Below the pieces are notes generated by a model, which made no database searches, was not told the origin of the DNA, and worked only from the letters and a program-made list of their open reading frames with translations. Shown one piece after another: positions 13,723 to 26,450 of a stretch of DNA of 64,000 nt. Positions within the stretch are counted from its first letter, which is position 1, and each line of letters begins with the position of its first letter. The translations under genes and the position numbers were made by a program. Source of the DNA: Polymyxa betae (Eukaryota > Endomyxa > Phytomyxea > Plasmodiophorida > Plasmodiophoridae); assembly GCA_003693705.1 (NCBI GenBank), contig RBZT01000855.1:1-64000 (forward strand), given 5' to 3'.

Positions 13723-16700
13723 TCAACCATAACTAAGATTTGATTCTCGACGAGCAGAACGTATTGGGGGCAAATTGTTTTTGGGACTCCCAGATCCGGC
13801 AATCGACACATTAGAGTTTACTGGTGTTGACATCAAAGCTTCCGAAACAGTTCGTTGATGGCGAACATTGCTTTTGGAACTAGATCTCTTTGATTCTACA
13901 GTACGCCCGGTGGCAGAAGAAATTGACTGCTTAATAGAAACAGTGTTAGCGCCTGCATTCTGTTGACCTAGTTCAGCAATGAATTCGCTACTTAGGTCGT
14001 TGTCCTTCAACTCTTTCCTGGATAACGCATCAGCATTACTGTCTTACAAATCGATTTGCTATTGCTGTTTACCGTCTATGGCACAAGCTGTCGTCAAAAT
14101 TGAAAGCACAATAGCTACAACACACGATTGCTGTGATAGCAATGGCTATACCCCCAAGTATGAGCTGAACACGGCGATCTTCGACATTCAAGTTCATTAA
14201 AGCAGACCATAACGACTGCGGTACGATAGGTGGAAGACTCTCATCGATATACCTAACGAGAATCAAAATACTGCATATTAAAACTGGGGACACGGATACC
14301 TATCAGGGGGAATTATACCTCCAGGAAACTCGACACTACAGGGAGTATCAACAATACGACCTGTAGCAACCAGAGCATATGATTGGCCCTTGAACATTGG
14401 AAGTGATGATGCCTTTATGTTAACTGTGATCTCGACTCCAGGATTGATACTGCCAGGCAACGAAACCCGTTCAACTGTATTTAGAGAATCTGCTGATGTT
14501 CCGCCGTTTCCTACTTTGACATCAGATTATGCAATAGCAGGAAAAAAGTCTGCTGACCGTAGTATCTGCTTGAATCGACATTAGTATTTACAATCAAGTC
14601 AAGATCTTGGACTAGTGAAACTGATGCTGACAATGTTGCCGGATAATCAGTCCAAACCAATGTGAATCTTGGCGGATACAACGAATATTTGTATGCAACA
14701 CAAAATGTGTACGACTGCGTTTTCGTCCGATTAATGGCAGGATCAGCGCCCGACACACCCTATAAAGTTGTGCAATTGATCCATGATTGTTGTCAGTGAT
14801 GAGCCCTAACCGACCCTGGGTATAAAAGTTTTATGTTTGAAATCGTTATCGGTAAAATACAAAACATGATTGAGTTTCAACCTCCCGAATCCTTGCAGAT
14901 TATCCGGTGCACCCGATAAACCTTTTCTTGATAATATACCATCGTTAACGATTTCTTGTGAGGCGATCGGCCAGGCGCCGGAGACTGCAATTGCTTTTAA
15001 CAGAGCAGCTGAGGGAGAAAATCCTGAGCTGGAATCCGCAACTCCATTTTTTAGGAAGCCTTTCATCAAATATTCTCGAACTAATACTGAGGTGAATGTT
15101 TAGAAATTTCAGGTTAATCACCAAATCGATAACTAACGCATGTTTGACGCTACTAATGGAGTGGCCATTGACGTCCCTTGCAAAACTGCAAGATCGGTGT
15201 CTGTTCTTCCTAAACATCCTCGGCCCGCGCTGACTAGTGATCGCCCCGGGGCAACTAAATCGGGCTTAATACGACCATCACTAGTCGGCCCATGACTCGA
15301 GAAATCCGCCTACAACAATAACAGTTGAGGCTCGTCATCTGACTTCATCGCGAGCTTTACCAAATCATCTTGCGTATTTTCACCAAGATAATTGCTCAAG
15401 CTGCAAGAATTAGCATCGCTGAGGTTGCTGTAGCAGAATATATTTTGGAACATATTCCAAGAAGAAACCGAAGCTCCCACAGAAATGACATTCTTGGCTG
15501 TAGCAGGTGGCGTCACCCCTTTCGATCCCAAATTCCCGGCTGCAAACAGCAACAGCATATCAGGGTTATCCCAAACAAACTTGTCGACATCTTGGCTTGT
15601 TGACTTAATCACGCTTCACATTAATCACAAGCCAGATTGTTGGCGTTATTCCTACCGTATATTGCTGAAGCTGCGCTTTCGATCCCCAACTGTTGGTGTT
15701 CACACGAGCCCCTGCCGCATAAGAATATGGAAAATACATGGTATCTAGAGAGGCCGGCAACTCAACATCATCCCCATTTTGGATATCGAAGAATGCGATG
15801 CGAGCTTCGGAGGAGATCCCATCATATTTGGAGAATCCATCCGGGTCGTTCAACACCTTCCCAGCGAGGGTGCCAGCCACGTGGGTCCCATGACCATCCT
15901 CATCGATGTTATCTCCAGTATCGGGCACGATATACTGTATGATTTTCCGATGGCGGCTGGGGCGTACGCTCTTAGGGTCTGTGAAGCTAGTGACATAGCT
16001 GAAGTTCACGGCGTGATTTGGATCATAAAAGAAACAGCTGGATGATGATAGACCAGAATCACTGATTCCGATGACCTGGTCTTGACCAACAATCCCTGAT
16101 CTATTCGTGAGCAGAATCCAGATTGTCTGGTCAAAGGCTTACCGTGTTTGGCGAATAGAAGAGATGCGTCCTGCCCGCCTACTGGATCGTCGTTTTGCAC
16201 AAGCGATTTGGCCCAATAGTTAGCAAGCGCAAATCTTTCTCGTCTTACAATCTGATAAACTTCAGGTTTCTCGGCGAACCAGGCACTGATAACATTCAGC
16301 TCGTGATTTGTTGAAATAGGTTGATTATTGAATGCTATCGAGGAAACCATCAATCGATTTGTATATGGTATTGGATCAATTTGCAGTGTGCAATTCAGTT
16401 CAGCATGAACTTCGGTAGACCAAAGGCCACGAATCTCCTGAATCAGGCCATCGGCGTATGAGACTTCGGGTAATGTTATTATTAGTTGGAAAATTTGATC
16501 CTGAGGGTCATCTTCCAGGACTAGAAATCGCTTTGATGATTTTTCTTGAACAGGTTCGTATTTATATTTGGAATCCCAGATTCCGGTCCAGGTGATTTCT
16601 TCCATTTGTTGGATAAGACGCATTGCTCCGGGAGTTGTGTACACAACGAATGCATTATAGGGTATGTACCAAGTGAGGTCGTTGTCGATAAGCTTACGAA

Positions 16701-16959
16701 CGGCTTCCTTAGTTTGATCCGAAACCGAGTCGGTAAATTGCACGATATAGTGTTGCTTTGAGTTTGCACCTAAAGCTGCAAAAGATTGATCTATTCGCAG
16801 AGGTTCAGCAGAAGCTGTATCAATGACTCCTGCCTTTAGCATGAGCAAGTGAGATCTGCTGAAACCATTGTGAGTCTCCTGCTGACCAGAGGTTTCAAAT
16901 CGGTTTGAAAGAATGGCGATTAATATGCAGAGGGACCACTTGTTGAAGACTCTTTGCAT
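13723..16959 (-). CDS. Membrane-anchored subtilisin-like serine protease (S8)
   Basis: Secreted or surface peptidase of the subtilase family. The 317-codon first open stretch begins with a hydrophobic signal sequence ([12 protein letters not shown]) and continues as a pro-region. The triad is readable: Asp in GISDSGL (about 16060), His in [12 protein letters not shown] (about 15880) and Ser in GTSMATP (about 15165). The oxyanion-hole Asn lies in LLFAAGNLG and the segment [13 protein letters not shown] precedes the Ser. A beta-rich C-terminal domain follows. One transmembrane helix ([16 protein letters not shown], about 14130) and a basic Ser-rich cytoplasmic tail ending RRESNLSYG complete it. 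The architecture differs from kexin/furin. S8 proteins with the KPDLVAPG segment are widespread in protists and bacteria. The substrate is unknown. Introns are about 50 bp; exon joins are partly inferred. Confidence 0.85.
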
Positions 16960-17532
16960 CTGTCTGCAAAGTTTTCTCTGTCTTAAGCAAGACGAAAAAC
17001 TTTAAAAGATAGTACCCTGGTGATCTGTTGCAAGAACAATGATTTTAGCTTCGAATGTGAAAGACTAAAACGATTTTGATCTATAAGCACATATATGCTG
17101 TTCTAAAGTCCAAAGCTGCATATTGACAGTGCCCATTGAAACTAATGCGAAGATTTAGAAACAAAAAAAAAACAGATTTCGTGGATGTGCCAGCTTATCG
17201 CGCCATGGACGTCTTTGGTAAAAAACGGATTTGACACAAAACTTTAGTGAGCACAATCACCACATGATCCAGTCTAGTCTTCCGACCACTTCAGCAAAAT
17301 TCGATTCCAGGCAGCTCCGAAATCGGCGATGAAGCTCAACATTCAGCAAACTGAGGTGCGGAGTTAGCAAGCCATTGCCGAATTCGTAATACCGGAGCTT
17401 CTGGGACTCACGTTTCACAAGTCCGACTCTGGCCAAGGCGACGCCCCAACGCCAAATTAAGTGACTTATCACTAATCGACAAGTCATTCGTAATTTCATT
17501 GTCGAAGTCTTCGTCGTCGTCTTTCGTTCATA
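16960..17532. other. Divergent promoter region, protease / SHMT
   Basis: This 573-bp gap separates two genes transcribed away from each other, so it should hold both promoters. An A-tract lies at about 17161-17173. No conserved box, repeat or RNA gene could be recognised. The open frame at 17257-17559 on the minus strand overlaps the SHMT start and has no recognisable features. Confidence 0.5.
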
Positions 17533-19295
17533 ATGGCTCGAGGAGAGACCGTTGTCCAAAACGTCCCATTGAAAGCAGCTGACCCTGCCGTTTATGAAAT
17601 TCTTCAGAAAGAAATGCGACGCCAGTATGAAGGCCTGGAACTGATTGCTTCTGAGGTTACTTTAACATACCCCTTTGTTATGCATAATGTGATCTAAATT
17701 AGAACTTCACCTCGCAAGCTGTTATGGAAGCCTGTGGAAGTGCCTTCACCAACAAGTATTCCGAAGGATTGCCTGGTGCTCGCTATTGTATGCTGTGAAT
17801 CAGATGTCATCATTGTCTGACAACGGTTGAATCAGACGGAGGGAATGAATACATCGACGAATTAGAAATTCTGACTCAGAAGCGGGCGTTGGAAGCATTT
17901 AATCTTGACCCATCAGAATGGGGTGTCAATGTCCAACCTTACTCTGGATCGACTGCCAATTTCGCGGCCATGACCGCTGTGCTTCAACCCAACGACCGGT
18001 ATGCTGTTATTCCGAACCTTCATATGTGTCCATGACAATCGCTAAGCTTGATGGGCCTGGATCTGCCTTCTGGAGGCCATCTCTCTCATGGGTTCTACCG
18101 AGGTCACCGAAAAGTCAACTGTTCTGCAATCTACTTCCAATCTCTCCCATACAAGGCAAACAGTCTGCAAATTGTTTTCAGATGATTCCTAAATAATTGG
18201 TCATAGGTCAATTTTAAAACTGGTTTGATCGATTACGATGCCTTAGAAGAGACAGCTGCTGTATTTAGTCCCAACCTGATCGTAGCCGGAGGCAGTGCCT
18301 ATCCTCGAGAATGGGACTATAGCCGCATGCGTTCTATTGCCGATAAGAACAAGGCTCTGTTGTTAACTGACATGGCCCATATCAGTGGATTGGCTAGTTA
18401 CTTTAGCTCACGCTTTATTGTCACTGACATTGCAAAGTACAGGTTGCTGCTGGGGTAGTCGATACACCCTTTCGGGACTCCCATATCGTTACTACCACTA
18501 CTCATAAGAGTTTAAGAGGACCTCGTGCTGCCTTGATCTTTTACCGAAAAGATAACGAATTTGTAATGGCGATTCCTTTGTTTACTGAAGTTCCCTGAGT
18601 TGATTGGCAGAATCTTGAACGCCGTATTAACGCTGCTGTTTTCCCTGGGTGCCAAGGCGGTCCACACAACCATGCGATTGCTGGTGTCTGCGTCCAGCTA
18701 GATGAAGTCAATACACCTGATTTTAAGGCCTATGCAGCCCAAGTACTGAATCTCCACTGTTATTTCCCTGCACTTTCTAAGTTGTCCTAGGTCGTAGCAA
18801 ACGCAAGAGCCATGGCGAACTCGTTAACTAAGCTTGGCTATTCCATCGTTTCTGGCGGGACTGACAATCACCTGTTGCTTTGGGATGTTCGTCCTCTCGG
18901 TTTGACAGGAAGCAAAATCGAACATTTGTGTGATTTAGTTGGAATCACTCTAAACAAAAACAGGTGTGTTATTCTCAGGTTCCATCAAATCGTCAATAAC
19001 TGTTGATAGCGTGTTTGGTGACGCTTCTGCAATGTCGCCTGGAGGTGTTCGTATCGGAACGCCCGCTTTGACCTCTCGCGGTCTTGTGGAATCCGATTTT
19101 GTAGTCATTGTGGAGTTTTTGGACAAAGTTGTTAAGCTGTGCTTGAAAATCCAGGATGCTGCAGGCACCAAAACTTTGGCTGACTTTAAAGATGGAGTGA
19201 AGTTTGAATTAAAAGCAATCGAGGCTCTTCATGACGATGTCAAGAATTTCGCAAGATCGTTCCCCATGAAAGGTTTCAATGCTGAAGATTTGTAG
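17533..19295 (+). CDS. SHMT: Serine hydroxymethyltransferase
   Basis: PLP enzyme converting serine and tetrahydrofolate to glycine and 5,10-methylene-THF. It starts at [13 protein letters not shown] and quickly enters the conserved core: [56 protein letters not shown] and DMAHISGL. The PLP lysine is in [10 protein letters not shown], and it ends KGFNAEDL before TAG. No targeting peptide is evident, so it is probably the cytosolic form. About seven short introns interrupt it, including a GC-AG intron at 18156-18206 between SLPYK and VNFKTG. Length and motif order match the family with no loss of catalytic residues. Confidence 0.95.
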
Positions 19296-19412
19296 TAATC
19301 CCGGCCTCAAGTTAACGGCTCAGTTTCTTCATAGTTACAATCGATAAATGCTATGAATATGGTTTAATTACCTGAAACCAGGTACGATTTGGATCGAAAT
19401 CACAGGTTGCAA

Positions 19413-20596
19413 ATGAGGGAGCAATGCAATCCACAGAGCGTATGTGAGAAAGAAGAAGTGTTGATCCCTCAGCCAGGTAGCATTCTGGATGGAAAATGGA
19501 GAATCGATGATTGCAGACAACTCGGCACTGGTGCTTTCTCAACAGTGGTCCGAGCTACCAACGTCAAAGATCTGGATCCGACAACGGTAGCACTAAAAAT
19601 TGAGCATATGGAAAGCCAGTACTGCCATTTAAAACGCGAAGCAATTATACTCAAAGGTAGTGAAAACCGTGTTAAGAAGAGTTGAGCAACAACGCAAAAA
19701 CTGTAGGTCTAAAGGGAAATCGACATTGTCCAAAGTTTATCTCCTACTTTGAAGATAAAGCATACAAGGTGCGAGGTAAACTTGAAGGCAACAACGAGAT
19801 TAAAAATTGTCAAAAGCGATCGTGACAGGGCTTGCAATGGAGAAGCTCGGGGATTGCTTCCGAACAAAACGGATTGAATCTGATTTGATATTGAACTTTG
19901 CCTTTCAAGCAATGGAAGCCCTTTATGATTTGCATAATTCTGGATTTGTCCATAGGTATAATGCCGCTCTAGCAAAACAGATCCTCAGATAAGAGATTTT
20001 ACCATCGTTAGGGACGTCAAACCGAGCAACTTCTGTAGAGGATTATCTAATGATAACGACATTTACTTAATCGATTTCGGGCTCTCTGCAATGATTGACG
20101 ACAGTGGCGAGCCCGGCGACAGGTTCATTGGCACCAAGAGATACGCCTCCAGCCGAGCTCATCAAGGTCTTCCAGCTCGACCCATCGATGATTGCTGGTC
20201 ACTTCTCTTCACCGTTATAGAAATGGACGAGGGTATGACCTGATTACATTACCATCACGTCAACTCACGTTATTCTAAGGACAACTTCCCTGGCAAGATA
20301 AATCTCTCTCTATGGAGGAAGTCCTTACGACCAAGCAATCTTGGATCGAAGGAAACAGACCATCACGTTCAGAATGGATCAACCAGCTGTTTCATCATCT
20401 GAAGCATTGCGGCGACCAGGTTGATCACGATTTCATGATGGATATCATCAGGTGCCAGTTTCGTCCCAGCGAACAAGTCCTTACAATGGATCCGAAAATG
20501 TTGATTGAAACCTGCAAGCGGCCTAAAACACCGAATGGGACACCTTTGTCTAAGATTAATACTTACAGGCAACGCAGGTTTCGAACTGTCGAATAA
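19413..20596 (+). CDS. CK1-superfamily (casein kinase 1/tau-tubulin kinase-like) protein kinase
   Basis: Ser/Thr kinase of the CK1 superfamily. The ATG at 19413 (MREQCNPQSV) is the first in frame; the open stretch upstream lacks an ATG. Motifs in order: glycine loop QLGTGAFSTVV, VALKIE lysine, HRDVKPSNF catalytic loop (split by an intron after HR, about 19955-20008), IDFGLS metal loop, and the CK1-type activation segment GTKRYAS in place of APE. Catalytic residues are intact. The C-terminal part (about 20310-20590) is kinase C-lobe and a short basic tail ending RRFRTVE. The IDDCWSL segment and overall similarity suggest the TTBK/CK1 branch rather than VRK, but the subfamily is not certain. 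It lies 117 bp downstream of SHMT. Confidence 0.85.
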
Positions 20597-20774
20597 ACTA
20601 TACAGCAGAGAAAAATCAAAAACAAACTCGGAAACCGGAAACACCACAGTTTGAAAGCATTTGAAGAGAATCTCCGCTGTTCTTATGTACGGTAACACAA
20701 TGAACTGTTCATAGACATGTCACTTGGCAGCCGACTTTCTCATTGCTAATTGGGCTGATATTGGCTGCTACATC

Positions 20775-22308
20775 ATGTCGGTCCAAATACGATTATATAG
20801 AGCGCTGCTGAAGGCGAGTCGACGTTTCGATGCGATGGCTCAGCCAAGGTCAATCGAGCCTTTACTGAATTCACCTGTTGTTTCTCGTCACGCTGGGTTC
20901 GAAGTTTTCCTGGGCGAAAAAACAGCGACGGAATGCATTCAGGAATGCTTCCGGCGGCAGAAACACACTGACTATGCAACTGGTGCTATAGATGATGGAT
21001 TCCATTGTCTGCGGGCTCTGCAAGCAGCAGAAGATCTGGCGCAAGAGAATTTGCTTGTTGACAGCGACGATGCTGAATATTCTAATGACGAAGAAGAGGA
21101 TGATTATGAAACCGAGGATAATGCTGACATGCAAGGCCTTGATCAGCCTGTTGTCCACCGAATCGCAATTTTTCCTTATCGACCCCATCTCATTCACGAG
21201 CCTTTTGAATTGGAAGATTTGCTGCGCAGAAGCCGACGTAGGACTTCAACTTCAGATCGTCCCAAATGTAATCCGGGTCAGCTGAAAAAGCGCTGTTCAC
21301 AACAGGTAGTTGAAGCTTAATGCCATTTTTTTTCAATTTCGTTCGCTAACCTTTCCATCAGCTAACATTGGAGCTGATATCTGCAATTGAAAATGAGGAC
21401 GCTCTTACAGTGCAGAGCATCACCTCAGACATCCTCGATGTTTCTGTAAACCTTATCCCTAAAGCTATGCTTTCTTCTGTAATTGAGTCCTGCTGCTCTA
21501 CGTTAAATAGTCAGCTTGTATTCGAGCTATTTGAAAAGCTTCGTAAACAGGTACTTGTTCTATAGCTATTCGACATGCCAACTAATGGATGTGTAGGGAA
21601 ATACAGCTTCTCCTATGATTTTATTCCCGCTTTTTCAGCATGCTGGAGCATACGATGATGTATCTGCTGCCTTTGCAGCCTTACGTGAAACGCGGTGGGC
21701 ATTGAAACGTATTGCTCCGGTTGCTGTTGAATGCGAGCCGGATGATCTCTTCGATAAGGCGTCCATCCATGCTGTCATGTGGATTTGTAGCAATGTTTGC
21801 CAACATGAAGTTGCTGAAAGATTGTTTAAGCTGATGACTGATCGTGGTGGGCGACCCGATATAATTACCCTGCTAATTCTGCTCCGCTCTATTTGTATCA
21901 GATCAGATCCAGATATTCCTCGAGCGATTGAATTGTTGTCCAACTTGGAGAAAGAATGGAACATTTCTCCCAATTCGGATGCCTTTAATTTACTATTATT
22001 TGCGTGCTACAACAGGTATACTCTCAAACACTGGTGAAGCGATCCACTAATTTATGCATTGTAGTCCAGCGTACAATTTGGATGATGCCATCAAGCTGTT
22101 GCGCAGCATGGAAAGGCGTAATGTCCAGCCGACAAAAGAATCTTATCAAGCGCTGTTGCTGTGTGCTGCAAAAGACGAAAAGGAACGATTTTCCAACATT
22201 TCCTCGCAGCTTAATTCTATCTTGAGCTCTTTGGACAAAGCCGGGTTTAATGTAGACGACCTGATCAACGACATAGCTAGTAAACTTGCTGCAAGATGGC
22301 GCCTTTAA
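20775..22308 (+). CDS. Probable mitochondrial protein: LYR motif joined to PPR repeats
   Basis: The first exon (20775-about 21306) starts MSVQIRLYRALLKASRRFD, an LYR-type helix. It continues with an acidic stretch (about 21061-21130) and the segment IAIFPYRPHLIHEPF. A 56-bp GT-AG intron would then join it in frame to a helical region of PPR character, with exons at 21362-21548, about 21636-22014 and about 22064-22308. PPR-like pairs include IHAVMWICSNVCQHEVAERL followed by RPDIITLLILLRS, and DDAIKLLRSMERRNVQPTKE followed by SYQALLLCAAK. PPR proteins usually bind organelle RNA, and LYR proteins usually act in mitochondrial Fe-S or respiratory assembly. The alternative is two genes, with the first ending QQVVEA at 21320. 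The intron size and phase favour fusion. Confidence 0.6.
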
Positions 22309-22344
22309 TCAGTAATGCTGTGCAGACTACACATAGTTTCTGAC

Positions 22345-25300
22345 GAAGTGTATTCTGACAGTGAATCCACGTACCCGTTCAAGTCCAATTCAATTTGGCA
22401 GCACATGGGCTGCTGTGTCAGATTCTTACTGTCATTGTGGCCAGCTGATCGATACTGGAACTTCGTCGGGTCGATTCGCTTCCGCGATCGTTTAACAAGT
22501 GTGAAGTCTTGTATTTATCTTTGTGTATTTATACACAGCTGGAAGTTTCACGAGATTCAGCGAGCTGTTTTCAAGACATCCAGTGGATTCAACCAGTCAT
22601 CCTTGCTGTAGGTCAGATCATCAGATGTTGCCATGCATTTTGTTCGTGCTGCGCTACTGGTTTCAAATCGTTTAAGTAGTTTGGGTTCTGATTAGTTTGT
22701 TTGGCCTCAAGTTTCAGTCGGAATCAGCGGATAAGGCGCGGGATTAGAGAGTGTCACAAGACCCAACCTAACTACTGGCTCTTCACATCTCAATAATGAT
22801 AGATATAATACAGCTTATGATGTCTGCGAACAAAATGGATCAAGATGGCAAAACCGGGCTTTCGATTGTTTTGTTATATAAAATGCACATTATACAATGC
22901 ACATTCTCAGTAAGCAATTGTAATGAGCCCTGGATCAAAATGTTCAAAGATGTTTGGTGCACTCAGCTGTCTCATACTTGATCAAAGCTTTGGGGCTTCT
23001 TTGACATATAATTTTTGCTTTTGTAACGGCAGGTTGCCCATTACGATTAACCCCCCTGGGCTGTCACGACTCTTCATGGCTGTGGTCAGAATCGTATGAA
23101 GACTCAGGAAATTGGCAATAGTTGGGCTACTCAATTCAATAAATTGTATGCTGACCTTTCGAGCTAATCAAATGCTTAAGTATCGTTCCCTTTGACGCTG
23201 CCGGATGCGGTATGTTAAATACGTAAGGGGGGTCCTGCTCTCCAACACACGGACCGATGTTACATTAGGAGTCATTTCAGTCAATCTGACTGAGGCCGGG
23301 GGGGTGTTCTGTATTAATTTCAAAAGCTCTCCAGTTGCATCGAGGCTGATCTGCAGCGCTCCCTGTTACGATGACGATCCCGTCGCAGCGAAGGTGAATA
23401 ATCTGATACGGCCTCGTCCCAAGGGTGCTGGCATGATGACACGTGAAAACAGGAGGCCTACTGGTGCCGATCATTATGCATTTTTTGCAATGCTACGAGA
23501 TCTTGCCGATATGCCAATTCTTCGGGGGACATTCGTCCAATTCAAGCTTGTTGAGCAGATTACTGATGGCACGATGCTTTCGCATAGGATCCGGGGTCCC
23601 GCTAGGGCTTACCGTCAGGCAAATAAGAAACAATTACAAACCCCAGTGGCTTTACTGACAAATCTTACAGCTGATAGCTCGCTGCCTTCGTATAATTCAT
23701 TCTACCATTTTGATAGTGAAGGAATCTAACAGAAGCGATTTATCAGGTGAAAATGACTATTTTATGAGACCGCCTTTTAAGGATTGTTAGATACCTTTTA
23801 TGTTGTACCTGGCTCGAAGAGGTAGACATGCGGGTGTTTTGTGACGTTTTCTAACCATTTTAGCCATTCGTTCCAATGTGGTAATTGGACTGCTCTGTTC
23901 GTAAATACATTTATTCCTGGCCATAATTCTCAAGACAATATTGGGATACATGTCTCCAAAGATGAGTTCCTTGATGCTCTTCAATCAGAAACTATCTCGA
24001 GGGATATTTTGCAAACGATTTGGCAGCGTCTAAGCGAAGAATTAGCATCAACTCCTGATGAGAGCAGGAAAGCCGAATTGCGGAAACATATGGTACCTCT
24101 TTCTCGTTGTTATTCTCGTTTTAACAAGTTTCCAATGCAGATTGTCACGTTGTTAATCTGCAAATATGCGGAATCGCACCCAGATGAGATCGATGTTCCT
24201 GGTCATCGAGTTTCCCTTCGTACCATTCTAGGAGCAGAGATGCTGAAATTGCGGATGTCGTCTAAAACCGGAAATTTCTTCTGTTTTGATCCCTCAATTG
24301 ACGATATCAAACGCAGTCTTCGAACAGAGTTGGTCGACCTATTAACGTTGGGACGTATTATTAGTTCCCCTGAGCATTTTGTTGCCATGCTACATCATAT
24401 GGCAATCACTGCCTTGGAAATGCTTTCATCCTTTGAAGCCACAGTGTCTGCTTATTTGGGAACGGTAAGCCATCTCCTGAACAAATTTCTAGTAGTGATA
24501 GTATTTGTAGATTCCTCAAATCACTGATATCCCTTGTTTAACATCCAGGCTATTAGCAAGCATAGTCCATGAAAGGCTTTGCTTAAGGAGATTAATCACT
24601 AGGCTCCAGCAGAACTCGTTTGGCGAATTATTCAGTCGGTGCCTAGCTACCGCACAAGAAATGACCCCTGACGAGAAACGTATCAAAAAAAAAATTACGT
24701 TGACCATCACTCATTTAATTTGAAAAGGGTTGCTTGATCTTAGCTCAAGCATAGAGATTTATGTCGAGCATTTACAAAAGGTTTTCTTTGGAGGAAGAAT
24801 CGAATGTTTTCGAAAATTAGAGGGTTATCGGATAAGCTGGCACGATCTACTTGCAGCTTTGAGGAGACATCAAGCGCTGATGTTCTACAGAGACGCCAGG
24901 GTTGTAGCAGAATCATTGTATCTGTTCGGCTATTTCCTGATAGATCTTGATAAGAAATCGCTAATGTTTGTTGTCAGGAAACAGCTTGTATCTCACTGAT
25001 GAATTTCCCCATAGGTTGGAAAAACTCGAAGATGACCCGATGCAATCTGATAGGTATCTTCATCGCTTTCAAGACGTTGTTGATCTAGAAAAATTTCGTC
25101 CTTTCACCGACTGGTAAGCAATTCTGGTTTGTCCTATAAGTTTTAAATAACGCGCAGGCTTGAGCTGGACATCATTTCCCAATCTGAATCGGCCATTTTG
25201 GAAAAGCATGGAGGTCGAGCAACGGTTGATGTTTCTGGCCTGATGGATACTCTAGAAACCTATGCACACGTCACTGATTATCGTGCTGGGTCTTTCCGAT

Positions 25301-26450
25301 ATACTGGTGTATTTCTTGGAGATGCAGCTATCGCTCTTTTGATAGAAAGAGGACATGCTGCCGATGTTCTTCATGCACAAGCATTAATGGCTGTACTAAT
25401 GTCTACAAAAGCGATTAGGAGAGTTCCATTAGTCCTTGACGAAGGATTTCAAGCTGGCAGAATTTTATATAGGCTGGGATGCCATCAATGGGCCTCTGCA
25501 CGAATTAGTCAAAAAAAATTCTCCCTGATGGTAAAAAAGCATGTGCTTGTAATACAAATACTGTATGAACAAGAGTTTCTTCAGGTTGATTCTGCTTTCA
25601 TGGCTGGAAGAGCTGAGCATGTTACTGTTCGTCGGCATGAATCATATCGTGATCAAAAGTATCGAATTTGCGACATGGACTATTCGAACCTTCTAGAGCT
25701 GATTGTGAACCACATTCCGAATTCCTGTCAGAGCAGAAACTCAAACGTTATCGAGTTTTCTGGCGCCTCTTTGGTCTCGTTGCTGATGCATCATGTGGTG
25801 TGTATTGATGTCCCAAGTGGAGAGTTTCTAGGTCAGGTACTGTTGACAGCTGGGGTCATTACTGAGAAAGATGCTCTGTCAACTTTAAATGTATGTTGGG
25901 CTCTGTTTTGTTTGCAAGCAAAGTGTAGTATTTTTGACCTGATTGTAGAATAGCAATGCCTTTCGTTCCACAAGCAATTCCCTATATCAGCTAATCTCCA
26001 ATTTCTCACCCTCACAATGCCTTGACCAAACGCAAAAGCCTCTAAATGAGACTTTTATTGATAAAATTCGTAACATTGCTTGAGAGATCCAATGAAATCG
26101 CTGATCGAAATGTCAGATGGGCTATCTTCTCCAGAATCTATCGCCTCGCTTGTTTCTCGAATGAAGAATGAAATGCCTCTACACTCAGTTGCGCGATTTT
26201 TTAATGAGAACATCGTATATTTCAAAGCATCTGAGGCTATTCAGTTTTTCCAAAAGTAAGCTTAATGTTCGACAAAAGAAATGATGTTTTAAACTGCAAT
26301 AGGGCTGCCATCGTTAATTCTTTCGACGAAGCTATGCTGCTTGGACAATTTTTGCAGATAACCGGGGCAATTAGACCTCTTCGACCGCCTGGCGATTTTC
26401 CTGGTGCACATAAATTTGTGTTCTGTCAAGCAGACAAAGCGGGATTTTGA
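22345..26450 (+). CDS. Large multi-exon protein with several DEP-like domains (unrecognised)
   Basis: I do not recognise this protein. Good coding stretches run from about 22345 to 26450 in short exons. The best is 23875-24470 (FQCGNWTALFVNTFIPGH onwards), helical and intron-free. Downstream at least three modules look like DEP folds (winged helix, GxxxVxxLL pattern with a trailing hydrophobic strand): FRYTGVFLGDAAIALLIERG with ILYRLG near 25290-25480; FSGASLVSLLMHH near 25757-25800; and FKASEAIQFFQKR near 26220-26305, ending at the TGA at 26450. DEP domains target proteins to membranes or to G-protein regulators. Coding before 23840 is weaker, and that part could be a separate gene. The start codon was not determined. 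Confidence 0.45.
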
